Positions 1 through 8,168 are shown, numbered from the stretch's first letter. The stretch: DNA of 64,000 bases from Ruegeria sp. HKCCSA071 (GCF_017872555.1 NZ_JAEDOX010000012.1:1-64000); one strand, 5' to 3'. A program made the numbers and translations. The notes: generated from the sequence alone by a model not told the origin.

Positions 1-67
1 GAGACTTGGGGAAGAAGGGCTCAAGACGCGCCATCTGCGCATCCGTCAGCCAGAAAAGATCAGACAT
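1..67 (-). CDS. IS5-family transposase, N-terminal 22 residues only (cut by window edge)
   Basis: Reading the minus strand from an ATG at 67 gives MSDLFWLTDAQMARLEPFFP and continues off the left edge. This opening is the conserved start of IS5-family (IS427-like) DDE transposases, which are common in Rhodobacterales; it is followed in the family by an HTH and a DDE catalytic domain that would lie outside the window. Only the start can be seen, so it is not known whether the transposase is intact. The call rests on recognition of the N-terminal motif and on the terminal sequence just upstream. Confidence 0.8.
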   Translation of the reverse strand, partial: MSDLFWLTDAQMARLEPFFPKS

Positions 68-131
68 GGTCACCGCTCGTTTTTCGAACCGTGAATCACG
101 CCGCAATGCGGAAATCAATGGGTCCTGACCC
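1..131 (-). mobile_element. Right-hand visible end of an IS5-family insertion sequence
   Basis: The transposase start at 67 is preceded on its own strand by about 64 bases ending in GGGTCAGGACCC (120-131 on the complement), a short imperfect palindrome of the kind found at the tips of IS5/IS427-type elements. The next bases are TAA, which would fit a TNA target duplication, but the other end of the element is outside the window so the duplication cannot be confirmed. The exact boundary is approximate. Confidence 0.6.
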
Positions 132-298
132 TAACTCGTGGCTGAGAATCACTTAGGATCGGCTTTGCCGTAAGTCCTCAGTGTTTCATTTCGCCACGTA
201 CCGCAAACTACCCCTGGCAGCCCCCTACCCGCTTTACGCGCAAAATCCTCCTTTTTTGATCGTTACTTTTCGATCATCTAAAATCTATCATCATACTC

Positions 299-315
299 GA
301 TAAGTATCCCTTATC
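299..315. repeat. Short inverted repeat GATAAG-N5-CTTATC
   Basis: A perfect 6-bp inverted repeat with a 5-base spacer lies about 40 bases before the start of the truncated recombinase gene, in an AT-rich stretch that differs from the surrounding GC-rich DNA. It could be an operator or a recombination core site of the recombinase, but nothing else supports either idea. Confidence 0.3.
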
Positions 316-355
316 ATGATTGATTTCGCCGGAAAATGCGCACAGAATGTGCCTC

Positions 356-535
356 ATGAAGCCTCTTGCGCCTTACCTCCCCAGCCCCTCCCCAGCCCTC
401 TCCGCAGAAGATCAGGAGGCGCTCACCGATCTTTATGTGCGCGGCACGCCAGCCAATACGCTGCGCGCTTATGAGCGCGACCTGCTCTATGTCAGCGCGG
501 GGAAAGTCGTGCTGTTTGGTGCAACGCTGGACTAG
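356..535 (+). pseudogene. Truncated tyrosine recombinase/integrase (N-terminal fragment)
   Basis: From ATG 356 the frame gives about 60 residues. They contain LSAEDQEALTDLYVRGTPA followed by NTLRAYERDLLY, which resembles the start of the SAM-like core-binding domain of phage-type tyrosine recombinases. The frame stops at 533-535, straight after a segment (VVLFGATLD) that in full-length relatives continues into the rest of that domain. The catalytic R-H-R-Y domain is absent, and none of the following 700 bases restores it. This is a 5' fragment left after deletion or rearrangement, consistent with the insertion sequence nearby. Recombinases of this kind are frequent beside roseobacter plasmid replication modules. 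Confidence 0.6.
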
Positions 536-1180
536 AGAGTTGCAGCTTCTGGATATGTTCGCAAACTCGGCCCCATTCAGAGTCGTCAAAGTGGGTCTGA
601 ACGATTTGTACCTGAAGATTTACCGGATGCGGCGTTCGATACATTGGTGATCCTGTTTGATCATGTTGTTCATAAACTTGGACTTGTTCGTTGTAATTTG
701 GCTAAGCAACCAATCCGTCTCAGTGTCTTGTTCACTGCCTCATTATCTGCCGCGTTTGCTTTGCTCTTGCCCACAACCTTGTCCAAAACTTCGTTTGAAG
801 AAGGTGTCTTGGCAATGAAACCGGTTGCTGCTGAGCGCCTCCCGCGCTCAGACTGCTAAAGTCAAGGCGTCTTCTAATCCGGGTGGTCTCCGATCGAGAT
901 ACATCCATTTTCCAAAAACATATGTTCGTACACGCGCCAGGAACTTAGTGAACGCGCTTCTTCGTTTCTGCTCTTGCTGCGATAATAAGTGGGTATTTCA
1001 CAACACGCATATTGAAAGATGCGTGGTCCTTCTGCACGAGGTATTCGGCTATGATCTCTTTCAAATCCCGATGCAACTTGCGCAACGCAGATAGCGACAC
1101 GCAGCGTAGAATACTGCATCCTTGGAGACATGACCGACTTTCAGAGCGAACCAAGCTGAAACACCCCAAAGAACTGTGCG
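536..1180. other. Non-coding or degenerate stretch
   Basis: About 650 bases between the recombinase fragment and the partition operon hold no gene I can support. Short open frames exist on both strands (for example 945-1208 on the minus strand), but they match no family I recognise, lack ribosome-binding sites and overlap one another. The stretch is probably decayed mobile-element DNA. Confidence 0.5.
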
Positions 1181-1203
1181 CAGGAACCAAACGCTGGTTC
1201 CTG
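1181..1203 (-). terminator. Hairpin downstream of parAB
   Basis: CAGGAACCA-N5-TGGTTCCTG is a perfect 9-bp stem with a 5-base loop, 45 bases past the parB stop codon. It sits where a terminator for the parA-parB transcript would be expected. There is no clear T-run on the minus strand, so it may instead act as an RNA-stabilising hairpin. Confidence 0.5.
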
Positions 1204-1244
1204 GACATTTCTCAAACCAGACAAAAATCCGCAACACACCACTG

Positions 1245-1266
1245 GATCTTACCCATGGGTAAGATC
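1245..1266. promoter_or_regulatory. Candidate parS site 1 (overlaps parB stop codon)
   Basis: A 22-bp perfect palindrome whose core is CTTACCCATGGGTAAG (1248-1263). It contains the last codons and the TAA stop of parB. The same core with a variable central pair (CTTACCCNNGGGTAAG) occurs at 2664-2679 and 3760-3775 and, to my reading, nowhere else in the window. Restriction to the partition locus and perfect dyad symmetry are what is expected of ParB-binding centromere sites. Confidence 0.7.
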
Positions 1267-2358
1267 ATCTTCTTCGGGAAGCGCATCGATCAGAGCGGCA
1301 ATTGCTGCTTCCAGCTTACTGCGATCAACGCGGGTAAAATCCAGATCATACCGCACCTCGATCCTCCCACTAGAGGCAGCGCATTTCGCGATCCCTGCCC
1401 TGCCCGAAACTTGAAATGTCGTTTTTGCACGGCGCGGTTTACCTGTGCTGACTGCATCCGACTTTCTTGAAGACGTGGTTTCCAGCTCACCCAAAAATGA
1501 CCTGAGAATTGCAACCTCACGCGCGCCATCCCGATCAGGCTCGCTCTTCAGTGTTTCGCTTACCTGCCGAACCAGACCTGGCGTGGCGTCAAATTTTCGC
1601 TTCAGCTCAACACCCACGTTTCGTGGAATGTCGTTCGGGTGGATCAGAACTTTGTCCAGCATCAACAGCAAACTGGCGAAAGACCGGATATAGCTACGCT
1701 TTGTGTAGCTGGCAGACTTAAACAGCGTGGAGACCGCTTTGTCGACATCCGGACAGTCATTTGCAGGGTCCTCGGAATATGCCCGGGCAAGGGCGCCCAT
1801 TTCCGCAAATGAGATATCCCTTCGGATCAGGTTCTCGTCGACCATACGCCGGTAACTGTTATCCAGATCACCCGCATCAGAAATCCCCGCTGGAATTCTG
1901 GCATAGGTCTCGTCACCGGTCTCATCGTACAAGGCACGATAGGCGGACAAGCGGCGCATACCCTGGATCAATTCATACAGCCCGTCTGACCTGCGCTCTA
2001 GGCGGATCGGGTTGGACAAACCGATGTCCCGGATCGAATCCTTGAGTTCATCCAGTTCCGGATCAGGACCCGGTTTGCGGTCTCGTGTCAGTTTTTCCGT
2101 GACAACGTCTTTAAGCAGCACCCGTTCTGTCACCAGACCTTCGGCTCTCAGCCGCACCAGTTCATGGGCAAGACGATCGTTTTCTGCGCGGATGGATTGT
2201 TCCGTCGATTGCTGATCACGCAAAGCGTCGGCATTTTCCGAAATTGCTGCGGCCATTGGACCGCGCCGTTTTTCAAAAACCTTATCCGGCACCTTTCCAA
2301 CAGGAATGTCATCCATAGCCGGTATGTCGATATCGAACATTCTTCGCTTGCGGCTCAT
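1249..2358 (-). CDS. parB: ParB-family plasmid partition protein
   Basis: A 369-residue ParB/RepB-type centromere-binding protein, partner of the ParA encoded immediately upstream, with which it overlaps by 4 bp. The N-terminal 80 residues are charged and partly coiled-coil (repeated RAENDRLAHELVRLRAEG-like heptads). A ParB/Sulfiredoxin-like domain follows at roughly residues 85-190, with ELKDSIRDIGLSNPIRL and LYELIQGMRRLSAYRAL matching the conserved ParB box regions. A helix-turn-helix region follows (about 190-270). The C-terminus is basic and then acidic, and probably dimerises. The protein should bind the CTTACCCNNGGGTAAG palindromes, one of which covers its own stop codon. ParB is known to load on parS and stimulate ParA ATPase; that role here is inferred from family and position. 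Confidence 0.9.
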   Translation of the reverse strand: MSRKRRMFDIDIPAMDDIPVGKVPDKVFEKRRGPMAAAISENADALRDQQSTEQSIRAENDRLAHELVRLRAEGLVTERVLLKDVVTEKLTRDRKPGPDPELDELKDSIRDIGLSNPIRLERRSDGLYELIQGMRRLSAYRALYDETGDETYARIPAGISDAGDLDNSYRRMVDENLIRRDISFAEMGALARAYSEDPANDCPDVDKAVSTLFKSASYTKRSYIRSFASLLLMLDKVLIHPNDIPRNVGVELKRKFDATPGLVRQVSETLKSEPDRDGAREVAILRSFLGELETTSSRKSDAVSTGKPRRAKTTFQVSGRAGIAKCAASSGRIEVRYDLDFTRVDRSKLEAAIAALIDALPEEDDLTHG

Positions 2359-3662
2359 GCGTCATCCTCCACCTTGTCCCAGGCCGATAACATTACACCC
2401 CGGAATTCCTCATACACATTGTCGAAAGTCGAGCGGGCGCGCCGCCAGGTTTCGCGGGTCATCTCACGGTAATCCATTTCGTAAACCGAACTCAGGAATC
2501 GTCCCGACTGCTCCACCGCACGGGTCATTTCCACCGGGTGCTGGGCGACATGCTCGCCAAATACCTTCTTAAAGGCATCAAACATCGCCAGATGCAGCGC
2601 ATTGCCCGGTTCATACCGCGTCAACAGGAACCGCAACTCACAGAAGGTTTTGGGCAACCCAATCTTACCCGTGGGTAAGGTTTTGTCGAACCCATAGGCC
2701 AGATCTTCCAACGCTTCGGCCAACTGGCCGATGAACGACGTGGTCGAGTCATATTCCCAATATCCGGGCCCAGAAGGGATATAAAGCAAGTCAGCGGCAA
2801 AGACCGCGTTCATGGACTGGTATCCGATTGCGGGCGGGCAATCGAACAGGATGAGGTCATAGGCGTCATCCGGAACCTGATCCAGATACCGGGACACAGC
2901 CGCAAAGAAGGACCATTCGGGATTCAGGTGCCTGTACTGGGCCGACGCAAATTCAACAAAGGCTGCGTTCGCACAGGAAGGTATCGCATCGATCGTCGAC
3001 CACGAGGTCTTCTTGATGAAATCACCAATTCGCAGGTCACCAAGGCCCATGTCCGTTATCGCGGGCGGCAATTCCCGGCGGGGCAGGGCGGTTCCTGATT
3101 CTGCAGCAGCGGGGCGGTTGTTCATACGCTCTGTCTCACGAATGAGATCGCGCGCCATGATCCCCCAAACCGTATAGTCCTCGGTCACGTCTGTCAGGCC
3201 CATCGAATGGCTTAGTGTTGCCTGAGGGTCGAAATCCACCACGAGGACCCTGTATCCATCCAGGGCGGCCGCATGGGCAAGATGCAGGGCCACGGTCGAC
3301 TTTCCCGCGCCACCCTTGAAGTTTGCGACAGCCGCACGAATAGCACGCTTGCCTTCTGGGCGAGGGGGCATCAGGGACTTGCGATTAATTTTGAGCCGTC
3401 GCCGCAACTCATTCACCTCTTCCAGGCTGAACCAGCGCTGACGCCCGTCGGGCTCAACCTCGCCGCCGGGCAGGGATGGGTCGGCTGCAAGCTTTCCGCG
3501 AAAGGTCGACTGGTTAACCCGGAAGATCAGTTCGGACACTTCCCAGCTGGAAAACCGGCGTAGCGTTTTCTCCATCTCAGGGCTAAAGGTCTGCTGGCGA
3601 ATCCACCCCTGCAATTTGAGGGACTGATTGCGCAATGCGTTAAGGTCTTCGTGCGTGTACAT
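2355..3662 (-). CDS. parA: ParA-family partition ATPase (plasmid segregation)
   Basis: A 435-residue plasmid-type ParA (the long class with an N-terminal DNA-binding extension). Residues 1-100 contain a MerR/HTH-like segment that includes RWFSLEEVNELRRRLKI. The deviant Walker A motif KGGAGKST is at 116-123, and VVDFDPQATLS follows at about 140. LILFDCPPAIGYQS is the Walker B-type region. The N-terminal extension in this class usually binds the operon's own promoter, so autoregulation is likely. One candidate parS lies 98 bp upstream of the start and a second lies inside the gene at 2664-2679. The protein would move plasmid copies over the nucleoid together with ParB. Start ATG at 3662. Confidence 0.93.
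   Translation of the reverse strand: MYTHEDLNALRNQSLKLQGWIRQQTFSPEMEKTLRRFSSWEVSELIFRVNQSTFRGKLAADPSLPGGEVEPDGRQRWFSLEEVNELRRRLKINRKSLMPPRPEGKRAIRAAVANFKGGAGKSTVALHLAHAAALDGYRVLVVDFDPQATLSHSMGLTDVTEDYTVWGIMARDLIRETERMNNRPAAAESGTALPRRELPPAITDMGLGDLRIGDFIKKTSWSTIDAIPSCANAAFVEFASAQYRHLNPEWSFFAAVSRYLDQVPDDAYDLILFDCPPAIGYQSMNAVFAADLLYIPSGPGYWEYDSTTSFIGQLAEALEDLAYGFDKTLPTGKIGLPKTFCELRFLLTRYEPGNALHLAMFDAFKKVFGEHVAQHPVEMTRAVEQSGRFLSSVYEMDYREMTRETWRRARSTFDNVYEEFRGVMLSAWDKVEDDA
2664..2679. promoter_or_regulatory. Candidate parS site 2 (inside parA)
   Basis: CTTACCCGTGGGTAAG, identical to the other two palindromes except for the central two bases. It lies within the parA coding sequence and encodes part of KTLPTGKIG. 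A perfect 16-bp palindrome inside a coding region that recurs twice nearby is unlikely to be chance. Confidence 0.65.
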
Positions 3663-3759
3663 GCCTCGGGTCTCGTATTTTGGAACGTAAATTTCTGCTC
3701 GTTTCTTATTTACGCTTGATTTGCGCTTTTAGCAAAACAAATTATGATGAGACTACGAT

Positions 3760-3775
3760 CTTACCCACGGGTAAG
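3760..3775. promoter_or_regulatory. Candidate parS site 3 (upstream of parA)
   Basis: CTTACCCACGGGTAAG, 98 bp upstream of the parA start codon, between the partition operon and the origin region. It has a 7-bp arm on each side of a 2-base centre. Besides segregation it may take part in ParA/ParB autoregulation because of its place in the parA leader. Confidence 0.65.
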
Positions 3776-3859
3776 AAAACAAGGCCTGAAAACACCCTCA
3801 GCGATTCGTCGGGCCCAGTCGGTGCAAAAAGTCTAGGACAGCCTTATCAGGCGAGTATT

Positions 3860-3955
3860 TAGGGGGACGGTTCGGAGCAAATAACCACATATAGGGGGAC
3901 ACAACGACCCAATAAGGGGTCATACAGAATGTCCCCCATCACCATTACTTCACCA
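3860..3955. other. Probable replication origin with iteron-like repeats
   Basis: The gap between the divergent parA and replicase genes (3663-4053) holds repeats of the form TATAGGGGGACA: two direct copies at 3860-3868 and 3892-3900 (32 bp apart), a weaker one (AAGGGGTC) at 3914-3921, and an inverted copy (GTCCCCCAT) at 3931-3939. An AT-rich run (AAATTTCTTTTCCTTATTT, 3956-3974) follows. Iterons next to an AT-rich segment beside the replicase are the usual form of a plasmid oriV. The remaining DNA up to 4053 shows no other feature. Confidence 0.55.
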
Positions 3956-4053
3956 AATTTCTTTTCCTTATTTGGGTTTGATCTGCGCAAGATCGCACGA
4001 CGTTCCAGTCTTTGCTTGACAGAATCGAAGCTTTGGACGCTAATTATCCCAAG

Positions 4054-4815
4054 ATGACGAAAAGCGTTGGCAAACGGCGCAAGATCGGTGGGATACACCC
4101 GCCAGAGGCAGACAGAGCGGTGAGAACGGGTATGCAGCTTGCGAAACCGGTCGGGCGAAATGCGCCGGCTTTGAAATATGATATACTGTCTGCACTGACC
4201 GTTCATGCGCTGTCAGGCGACAAGCACCGGCAACGAAGTATTCTGCGTATCATTGCGTTGATTACAACCCGCTATAACTGGCGCAACAACGAATTATCCA
4301 TTGGGCGGGAAGAAATTGCGCGCCTGTGGACAGTAAACGAAAGAACCGTAAAGCGCGAAATGGCCAGATTTCGCACATTAGGTTGGGTAACAGTAAAACG
4401 GCCCGCTGCGCGGGGTCGTGTTGCCGTTTACGAGATCGATCTGAAGCAAATCCTGATTGACACCGAAGAGGTGTGGCCTGTTATCGGATCGGACTTTCAA
4501 GCCCGGATGTCTGACGTGCCAGAACCCGAAACGAATGTCATACCTTTCGCGACCAAACCAAATGCCCCGGAAAGTACCGAAGGGGATGTGTGGTCCCAGG
4601 TTCAGGCGATTCTTCACGGGCGTGACCCGGAGTTGTGGGCAAGCTGGTTTCAACATCTGTCCGAAGCTGAAAGGGCAGGGGGGCGTGTTGTTCTTGTCGC
4701 GCCGTCACGATTCATGGCCGATTATATTTCGCAAAAGTGGTCGGCGCGACTGTTGGCTGCCTACAGCCGTATTGATTCGGGCATCAGGACGGTTCGCGTG
4801 GACGCTGCGGAATAA
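4054..4815 (+). CDS. DnaA-like plasmid replication initiator (DnaA-like replicase)
   Basis: A protein of about 253 residues starting MTKSVGKRRK, typical of the DnaA-like replicases that define one class of roseobacter extrachromosomal replicons. An N-terminal region (about 40-150) resembles a winged-helix initiator domain, with ITTRYNWRNNELSIGREEIARLW followed by TVNERTVKREMARFRTLGW. The C-terminal 75 residues (VWSQVQAILHGRDPELWASWF and RVVLVAPSRFMADYISQKW) resemble the N-terminal helicase-interaction domain of DnaA. There is no AAA+ ATPase domain. It should recognise the iterons just upstream and recruit the replication machinery. The start is uncertain: ATG 4054 is chosen because it begins the conserved region, but a TTG at 4012 would add 14 residues. 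Confidence 0.85.
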   Translation: MTKSVGKRRKIGGIHPPEADRAVRTGMQLAKPVGRNAPALKYDILSALTVHALSGDKHRQRSILRIIALITTRYNWRNNELSIGREEIARLWTVNERTVKREMARFRTLGWVTVKRPAARGRVAVYEIDLKQILIDTEEVWPVIGSDFQARMSDVPEPETNVIPFATKPNAPESTEGDVWSQVQAILHGRDPELWASWFQHLSEAERAGGRVVLVAPSRFMADYISQKWSARLLAAYSRIDSGIRTVRVDAAE

Positions 4816-4936
4816 CTGTCTTCGCTGTGTAACCAGTGGGATCTCCTCGTTCAATTGACCGGGGAAACAGATACGAGTACCCAACCGAAGCCGGTACGCC
4901 GGTATTGACCAGCCCGGCCCACGTAAAGGACGCATC

Positions 4937-6076
4937 ATGGTATCCGAGAATTTTCTTCCCTTTAAGGTCGAACAATTCTTGTCTGACATGGAACATGGCG
5001 TGGTTTACAATTTTTCGGAAAGTGGCGTGCACCCCATGTCGTTGAAGGGGTTGGTGGATCTGGCCGAAATCGATCTGGATCAACTACTGGCGACCATGAT
5101 CGACTATCCGCAAGTCAACGGAAAGCAATCCTTGCGCGAAACCATTGCCGGGTTTTATCCGGGCGCGTCGTCCGATGGAGTCATGGTTACGGTCGGAGCA
5201 ACGGAAGCCAATACGCTGGTAGCCAATACCGTACTGGGGGCCGGGGAAAACGTTGTGTGTTTTCGCCCGACATACGAGCAGATTTCGGGAAATGCCGTCA
5301 ATCGTGGGAACGAGGTGCGTTGGGTCAATCTGGTTGAGGCCAACGGTTGGGGCATCGATGCCGAAGCGCTGGACCGTGCTGTCGATGACAAGACGCGTAT
5401 CATTCATGTGGTCAATCCCAACAACCCGACGGGCCGGGTGTTGAGCGACATCGATCGAGCGCACATCATAGCGGCCGCCAATCGTGTTGGTGCCTGGATC
5501 GTCGTCGATGAGGTCTATGCCGGGACCGAGCGGGAAGGGGACATTGAAACACCGTCATTCTGGGGCAGCACAGATCGGGTGCTGGTGGTGAACTCCATGT
5601 CAAAGGCCTATGGCTTGCCGGGCTTACGGCTGGGTTGGCTGGTTGGTCCAGAAGACACCATTCAAGAATGCTGGCGGCGGCATGAATACGCGTCGATCGC
5701 GGCGTCGATGCTGTCAATGGAACTGGCGGATAAGGCACTTGCCGAACCGGCACGGTCCAAGCTGAAAGCCCGTGCGCGGCGTCTGATACGCACCGGGTTC
5801 GATGTGCTGACACAGGAATTGGCGCGACACCAAGGTGTGTTTTCTGTTGTACCGCCTCAGGCCTCAGCCATGTCTTTTGTCCGGTTCAACCTTCCCATCG
5901 CATCGGAAGAACTGGGTTTGCGTCTGTTGCGCGAGAAAGATGTGCTGGTCATTCCCGGCTCACGGTTCGGGGTCGAAAACCACTTTCGGTTCAGCTCCGC
6001 CCTGCCGGAAGACCACTTGCGAGAGGGGCTGGCAAGGCTCAACGATCTGACCGGTGATATTCTAAACCACGCGTGA
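4937..6076 (+). CDS. PLP-dependent aminotransferase, class I/II
   Basis: A 379-residue fold-type I aminotransferase. VTVGATEANTLVANTVLGAGE is the cofactor-phosphate region, HVVNPNNPTGRVLS carries the conserved Asn of the family, VVDEVYAG the conserved Asp, and NSMSKAYGLPGLRLGW the Schiff-base lysine (SKxxGxxGxR). The C-terminal small domain has the substrate-carboxylate Arg region FRFSSALPEDHLREGL. The start ATG follows an AAGGA box. It stands alone between the replicase and an oligopeptide transporter, ending in a strong terminator. The nearest families include aspartate/capreomycidine-synthase-like aminotransferases; the substrate cannot be told from sequence. It may process amino acids brought in by the neighbouring peptide transporter, but this is only proximity. 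Confidence 0.85.
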   Translation: MVSENFLPFKVEQFLSDMEHGVVYNFSESGVHPMSLKGLVDLAEIDLDQLLATMIDYPQVNGKQSLRETIAGFYPGASSDGVMVTVGATEANTLVANTVLGAGENVVCFRPTYEQISGNAVNRGNEVRWVNLVEANGWGIDAEALDRAVDDKTRIIHVVNPNNPTGRVLSDIDRAHIIAAANRVGAWIVVDEVYAGTEREGDIETPSFWGSTDRVLVVNSMSKAYGLPGLRLGWLVGPEDTIQECWRRHEYASIAASMLSMELADKALAEPARSKLKARARRLIRTGFDVLTQELARHQGVFSVVPPQASAMSFVRFNLPIASEELGLRLLREKDVLVIPGSRFGVENHFRFSSALPEDHLREGLARLNDLTGDILNHA

Positions 6077-6100
6077 CGGTTAACGGATCGCAGGATCGTT

Positions 6101-6129
6101 AAAACGGCGCCGCTGATTCGCGCCGTTTT
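6101..6129 (+). terminator. Terminator after the aminotransferase gene
   Basis: AAAACGGCGC-N9-GCGCCGTTTT forms a perfect 10-bp stem 24 bases past the stop codon. The 3' arm ends in TTTT, so it reads as an intrinsic terminator on the plus strand, and nearly as well on the minus. Confidence 0.8.
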
Positions 6130-6520
6130 GGCTTGTCTGAGACCGGAATGAGTCGCCAATCGGGCATGGAGGATGGTTCGGAATCCGCGTGGCTTCACAA
6201 AAATGTCACGAAGACTGGTCCAATCCTTAGATAATTGCCGGCACCAAGTCGTTGGAGATATTTCTGCTTATGGTTGCTTGAAAATTCATCAAGGCTTTAT
6301 CCCCAAGCCAAAAGATGTCACGCTTCGCGGCAGTGAAAGACAACTTTCGCAACTTCTTTACCGATAGAAACCAAGAAAGCTGCGACGCAGTGTTCTTTGC
6401 GACTTGGCAAAATCAAAATCGAAATGAACGAAGTCTCAGCGGGCGTCGGTCTAATCTGGCTGCTGTGTGCGTTCCCGATCAAGTGGGGCCGCGCGGCGAC
6501 GAACATATGGGAGAGAAAAC
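6130..6520. other. Long leader/promoter region of the oligopeptide transporter operon
   Basis: About 390 bases with no gene that can be supported; a short open frame at 6315-6524 has no family resemblance or ribosome-binding site. The stretch is AT-richer than its surroundings and presumably holds the promoter of the transporter operon. I see no riboswitch-like conserved elements. Confidence 0.4.
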
Positions 6521-8149
6521 ATGAACAGATTCATTCGAAACTCAGTGGCGGGGCTTTTATCTTCGACCATGATCACTGGTGCTGCATTTGCTGCAGGCAC
6601 GCATCCTGAAACCGGCGAAGCGCTGGCAGACGACCAAACCTTTACCTACCGCATTCTGGATGAGCACAGCTCGGTCGATCCGCAGGTTGTCGAAGACGTT
6701 TCCGGTGCTGAAATTGTACGTGACCTGTTTGAAGGGCTGATGAACCAGGATGAGGATGGCAATCTGGTTCCGGGCGTCGCCACAGGCTACACCGTCGATG
6801 ACAGCAAGAAAGTCTATACCTTCACACTTCGCGACAATGCTAAATGGTCGAATGGCGACCCGGTAACCGCCGGAGATTTCGTTTTCGCATGGAAACGCGC
6901 GGTTGATCCGGCGCTGTCCTCTCCTTACGCGTGGTTCATGGAGCTGATGTCGATCGAAAACGCATCAGCGATCATCGCAGGCGAAAAGCCGGTTGATGAT
7001 CTGGGTGTCAAAGCCATCGATGACACGACCCTGGAAGTCACGCTGAGCGCGCCGCTGCCGTATTTCCCGCAGATGACAACGCATTCGACGACCTTCCCGG
7101 CACCTCAGAAGGTGATCGCGGAATTTGGCGATGAATGGACCAAGCCCGGAAACATCGTGTCGAATGGCGCGTATGTTCTGACAGAGCACCTGCCGCAGGA
7201 ACGTTCGGTACGTGAGCGCAACGAGATGTACTGGGACAATGACAACACCATCATCGACAAGGTTGTGGCACTGGTCATCAATGACGAAAACGTAGCCCTG
7301 ACCCGCTATCTGGCCGGTGAACTGGACCGGACCGAAGTTCCCGCCGGTCAATTCCCGCGTCTGCAGGAAGAGCATCCTGATGAGGCCATCAGCTTCCCGC
7401 GCCTGTGCAACTACTACTACACGTTTAACGTGTCTGACAGCGGCCCTGAAGAATTCAAGGATCCCAAAGTTCGCCAGGCACTGTCGCTAGCCGTTGACCG
7501 GGACATCATCACCAAGAACATCAAGGCCGGTGGCGAGCCGCCCGCATATACATTCGTTCCAGAAGCAACCGCAGGCTTTACGGTTCCGGTCGTGGAAATG
7601 GCATCGATGAGCCAGGCAGAGCGCGACGAGCTGGCCAAGGAACTGCTGGCCGAGGCCGGCTTTGGCGCGGATAATCCTTTGACCTTCTCGATGGTCTACA
7701 ACACTTCGGAAGCCCACAAGAAAGTTGCCGTCGCGCTGAGCCAGATGTGGAAGCAAAAACTGGGCGCCAATGTTGAACTGGCCAACATGGAATGGAAAGT
7801 CTTTCTGGAAGAGCGGGGCAACCAGAACTTTGATCTGGCCCGCGGCGCGTGGTGCGGCGACTATAACGAAGCCTCGACCTTCCTTGACCTGTTGCAGTCG
7901 GATTCGGGCTACAACGACGGCAAGTATAACAATGCCCGCGTGGACGAGTTGCTGGCCGAAGCCAAAACTTCGGACGATCCGGCACCGCTGTACACCGAGG
8001 TCGAGCGTATTATCGCTCAGGAAACCCCCGTTATTCCGATCTACCACTATGCCGGTGTCTACATGATGGACAGCGATGTCGGAAACTGGCCGGTCAAAAA
8101 CGTAGAGCAAAACTGGTACTCCAAGAACCTCTACAAAATCGCCGAGTAA
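6521..8149 (+). CDS. oppA: Oligopeptide ABC transporter, periplasmic substrate-binding protein (OppA-type)
   Basis: A 542-residue SBP of the OppA/DppA (SBP_bac_5) family. The signal peptide is about residues 1-25 (ending TGAAFAAG). The mature protein opens with QTFTYRILDEHSSVDPQ and continues with EIVRDLFEGLMNQDEDGNLVPG, GDFVFAWKRAVDP, and late ARGAWCGDYNEASTFLDLL, a segment seen in the E. coli/S. Typhimurium OppA class. ATG 6521 is chosen because a GGGAGAG box precedes it and it starts a good signal sequence; a longer frame from 6467 does not. It should deliver peptides to the two permeases downstream. An intercistronic hairpin separates it from the permease genes. Confidence 0.92.
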   Translation: MNRFIRNSVAGLLSSTMITGAAFAAGTHPETGEALADDQTFTYRILDEHSSVDPQVVEDVSGAEIVRDLFEGLMNQDEDGNLVPGVATGYTVDDSKKVYTFTLRDNAKWSNGDPVTAGDFVFAWKRAVDPALSSPYAWFMELMSIENASAIIAGEKPVDDLGVKAIDDTTLEVTLSAPLPYFPQMTTHSTTFPAPQKVIAEFGDEWTKPGNIVSNGAYVLTEHLPQERSVRERNEMYWDNDNTIIDKVVALVINDENVALTRYLAGELDRTEVPAGQFPRLQEEHPDEAISFPRLCNYYYTFNVSDSGPEEFKDPKVRQALSLAVDRDIITKNIKAGGEPPAYTFVPEATAGFTVPVVEMASMSQAERDELAKELLAEAGFGADNPLTFSMVYNTSEAHKKVAVALSQMWKQKLGANVELANMEWKVFLEERGNQNFDLARGAWCGDYNEASTFLDLLQSDSGYNDGKYNNARVDELLAEAKTSDDPAPLYTEVERIIAQETPVIPIYHYAGVYMMDSDVGNWPVKNVEQNWYSKNLYKIAE

Positions 8150-8168
8150 TCATCTTCTGACCATGACC

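Noticed and set aside
299..315. Small palindrome GATAAG-N5-CTTATC as a recombination (dif/res-like) site
   Set aside because: Too short and present once; nothing besides proximity to a broken recombinase supports it. Kept only as a low-confidence repeat.
945..1208. 87-residue open frame on the minus strand upstream of the partition operon
   Set aside because: It has no recognisable family, no ribosome-binding site, overlaps other random frames and includes the hairpin downstream of parB.
6315..6524. 69-residue open frame in the leader of the oligopeptide transporter operon
   Set aside because: No family resemblance, no convincing ribosome-binding site and overlap with the transporter start; read as non-coding leader.
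7487..8110. Long open frames antisense to oppA and to several other genes (for example 17761-18759 and 48440-49390)
   Set aside because: They are shadows caused by GC-rich codon use opposite strong, family-supported genes.
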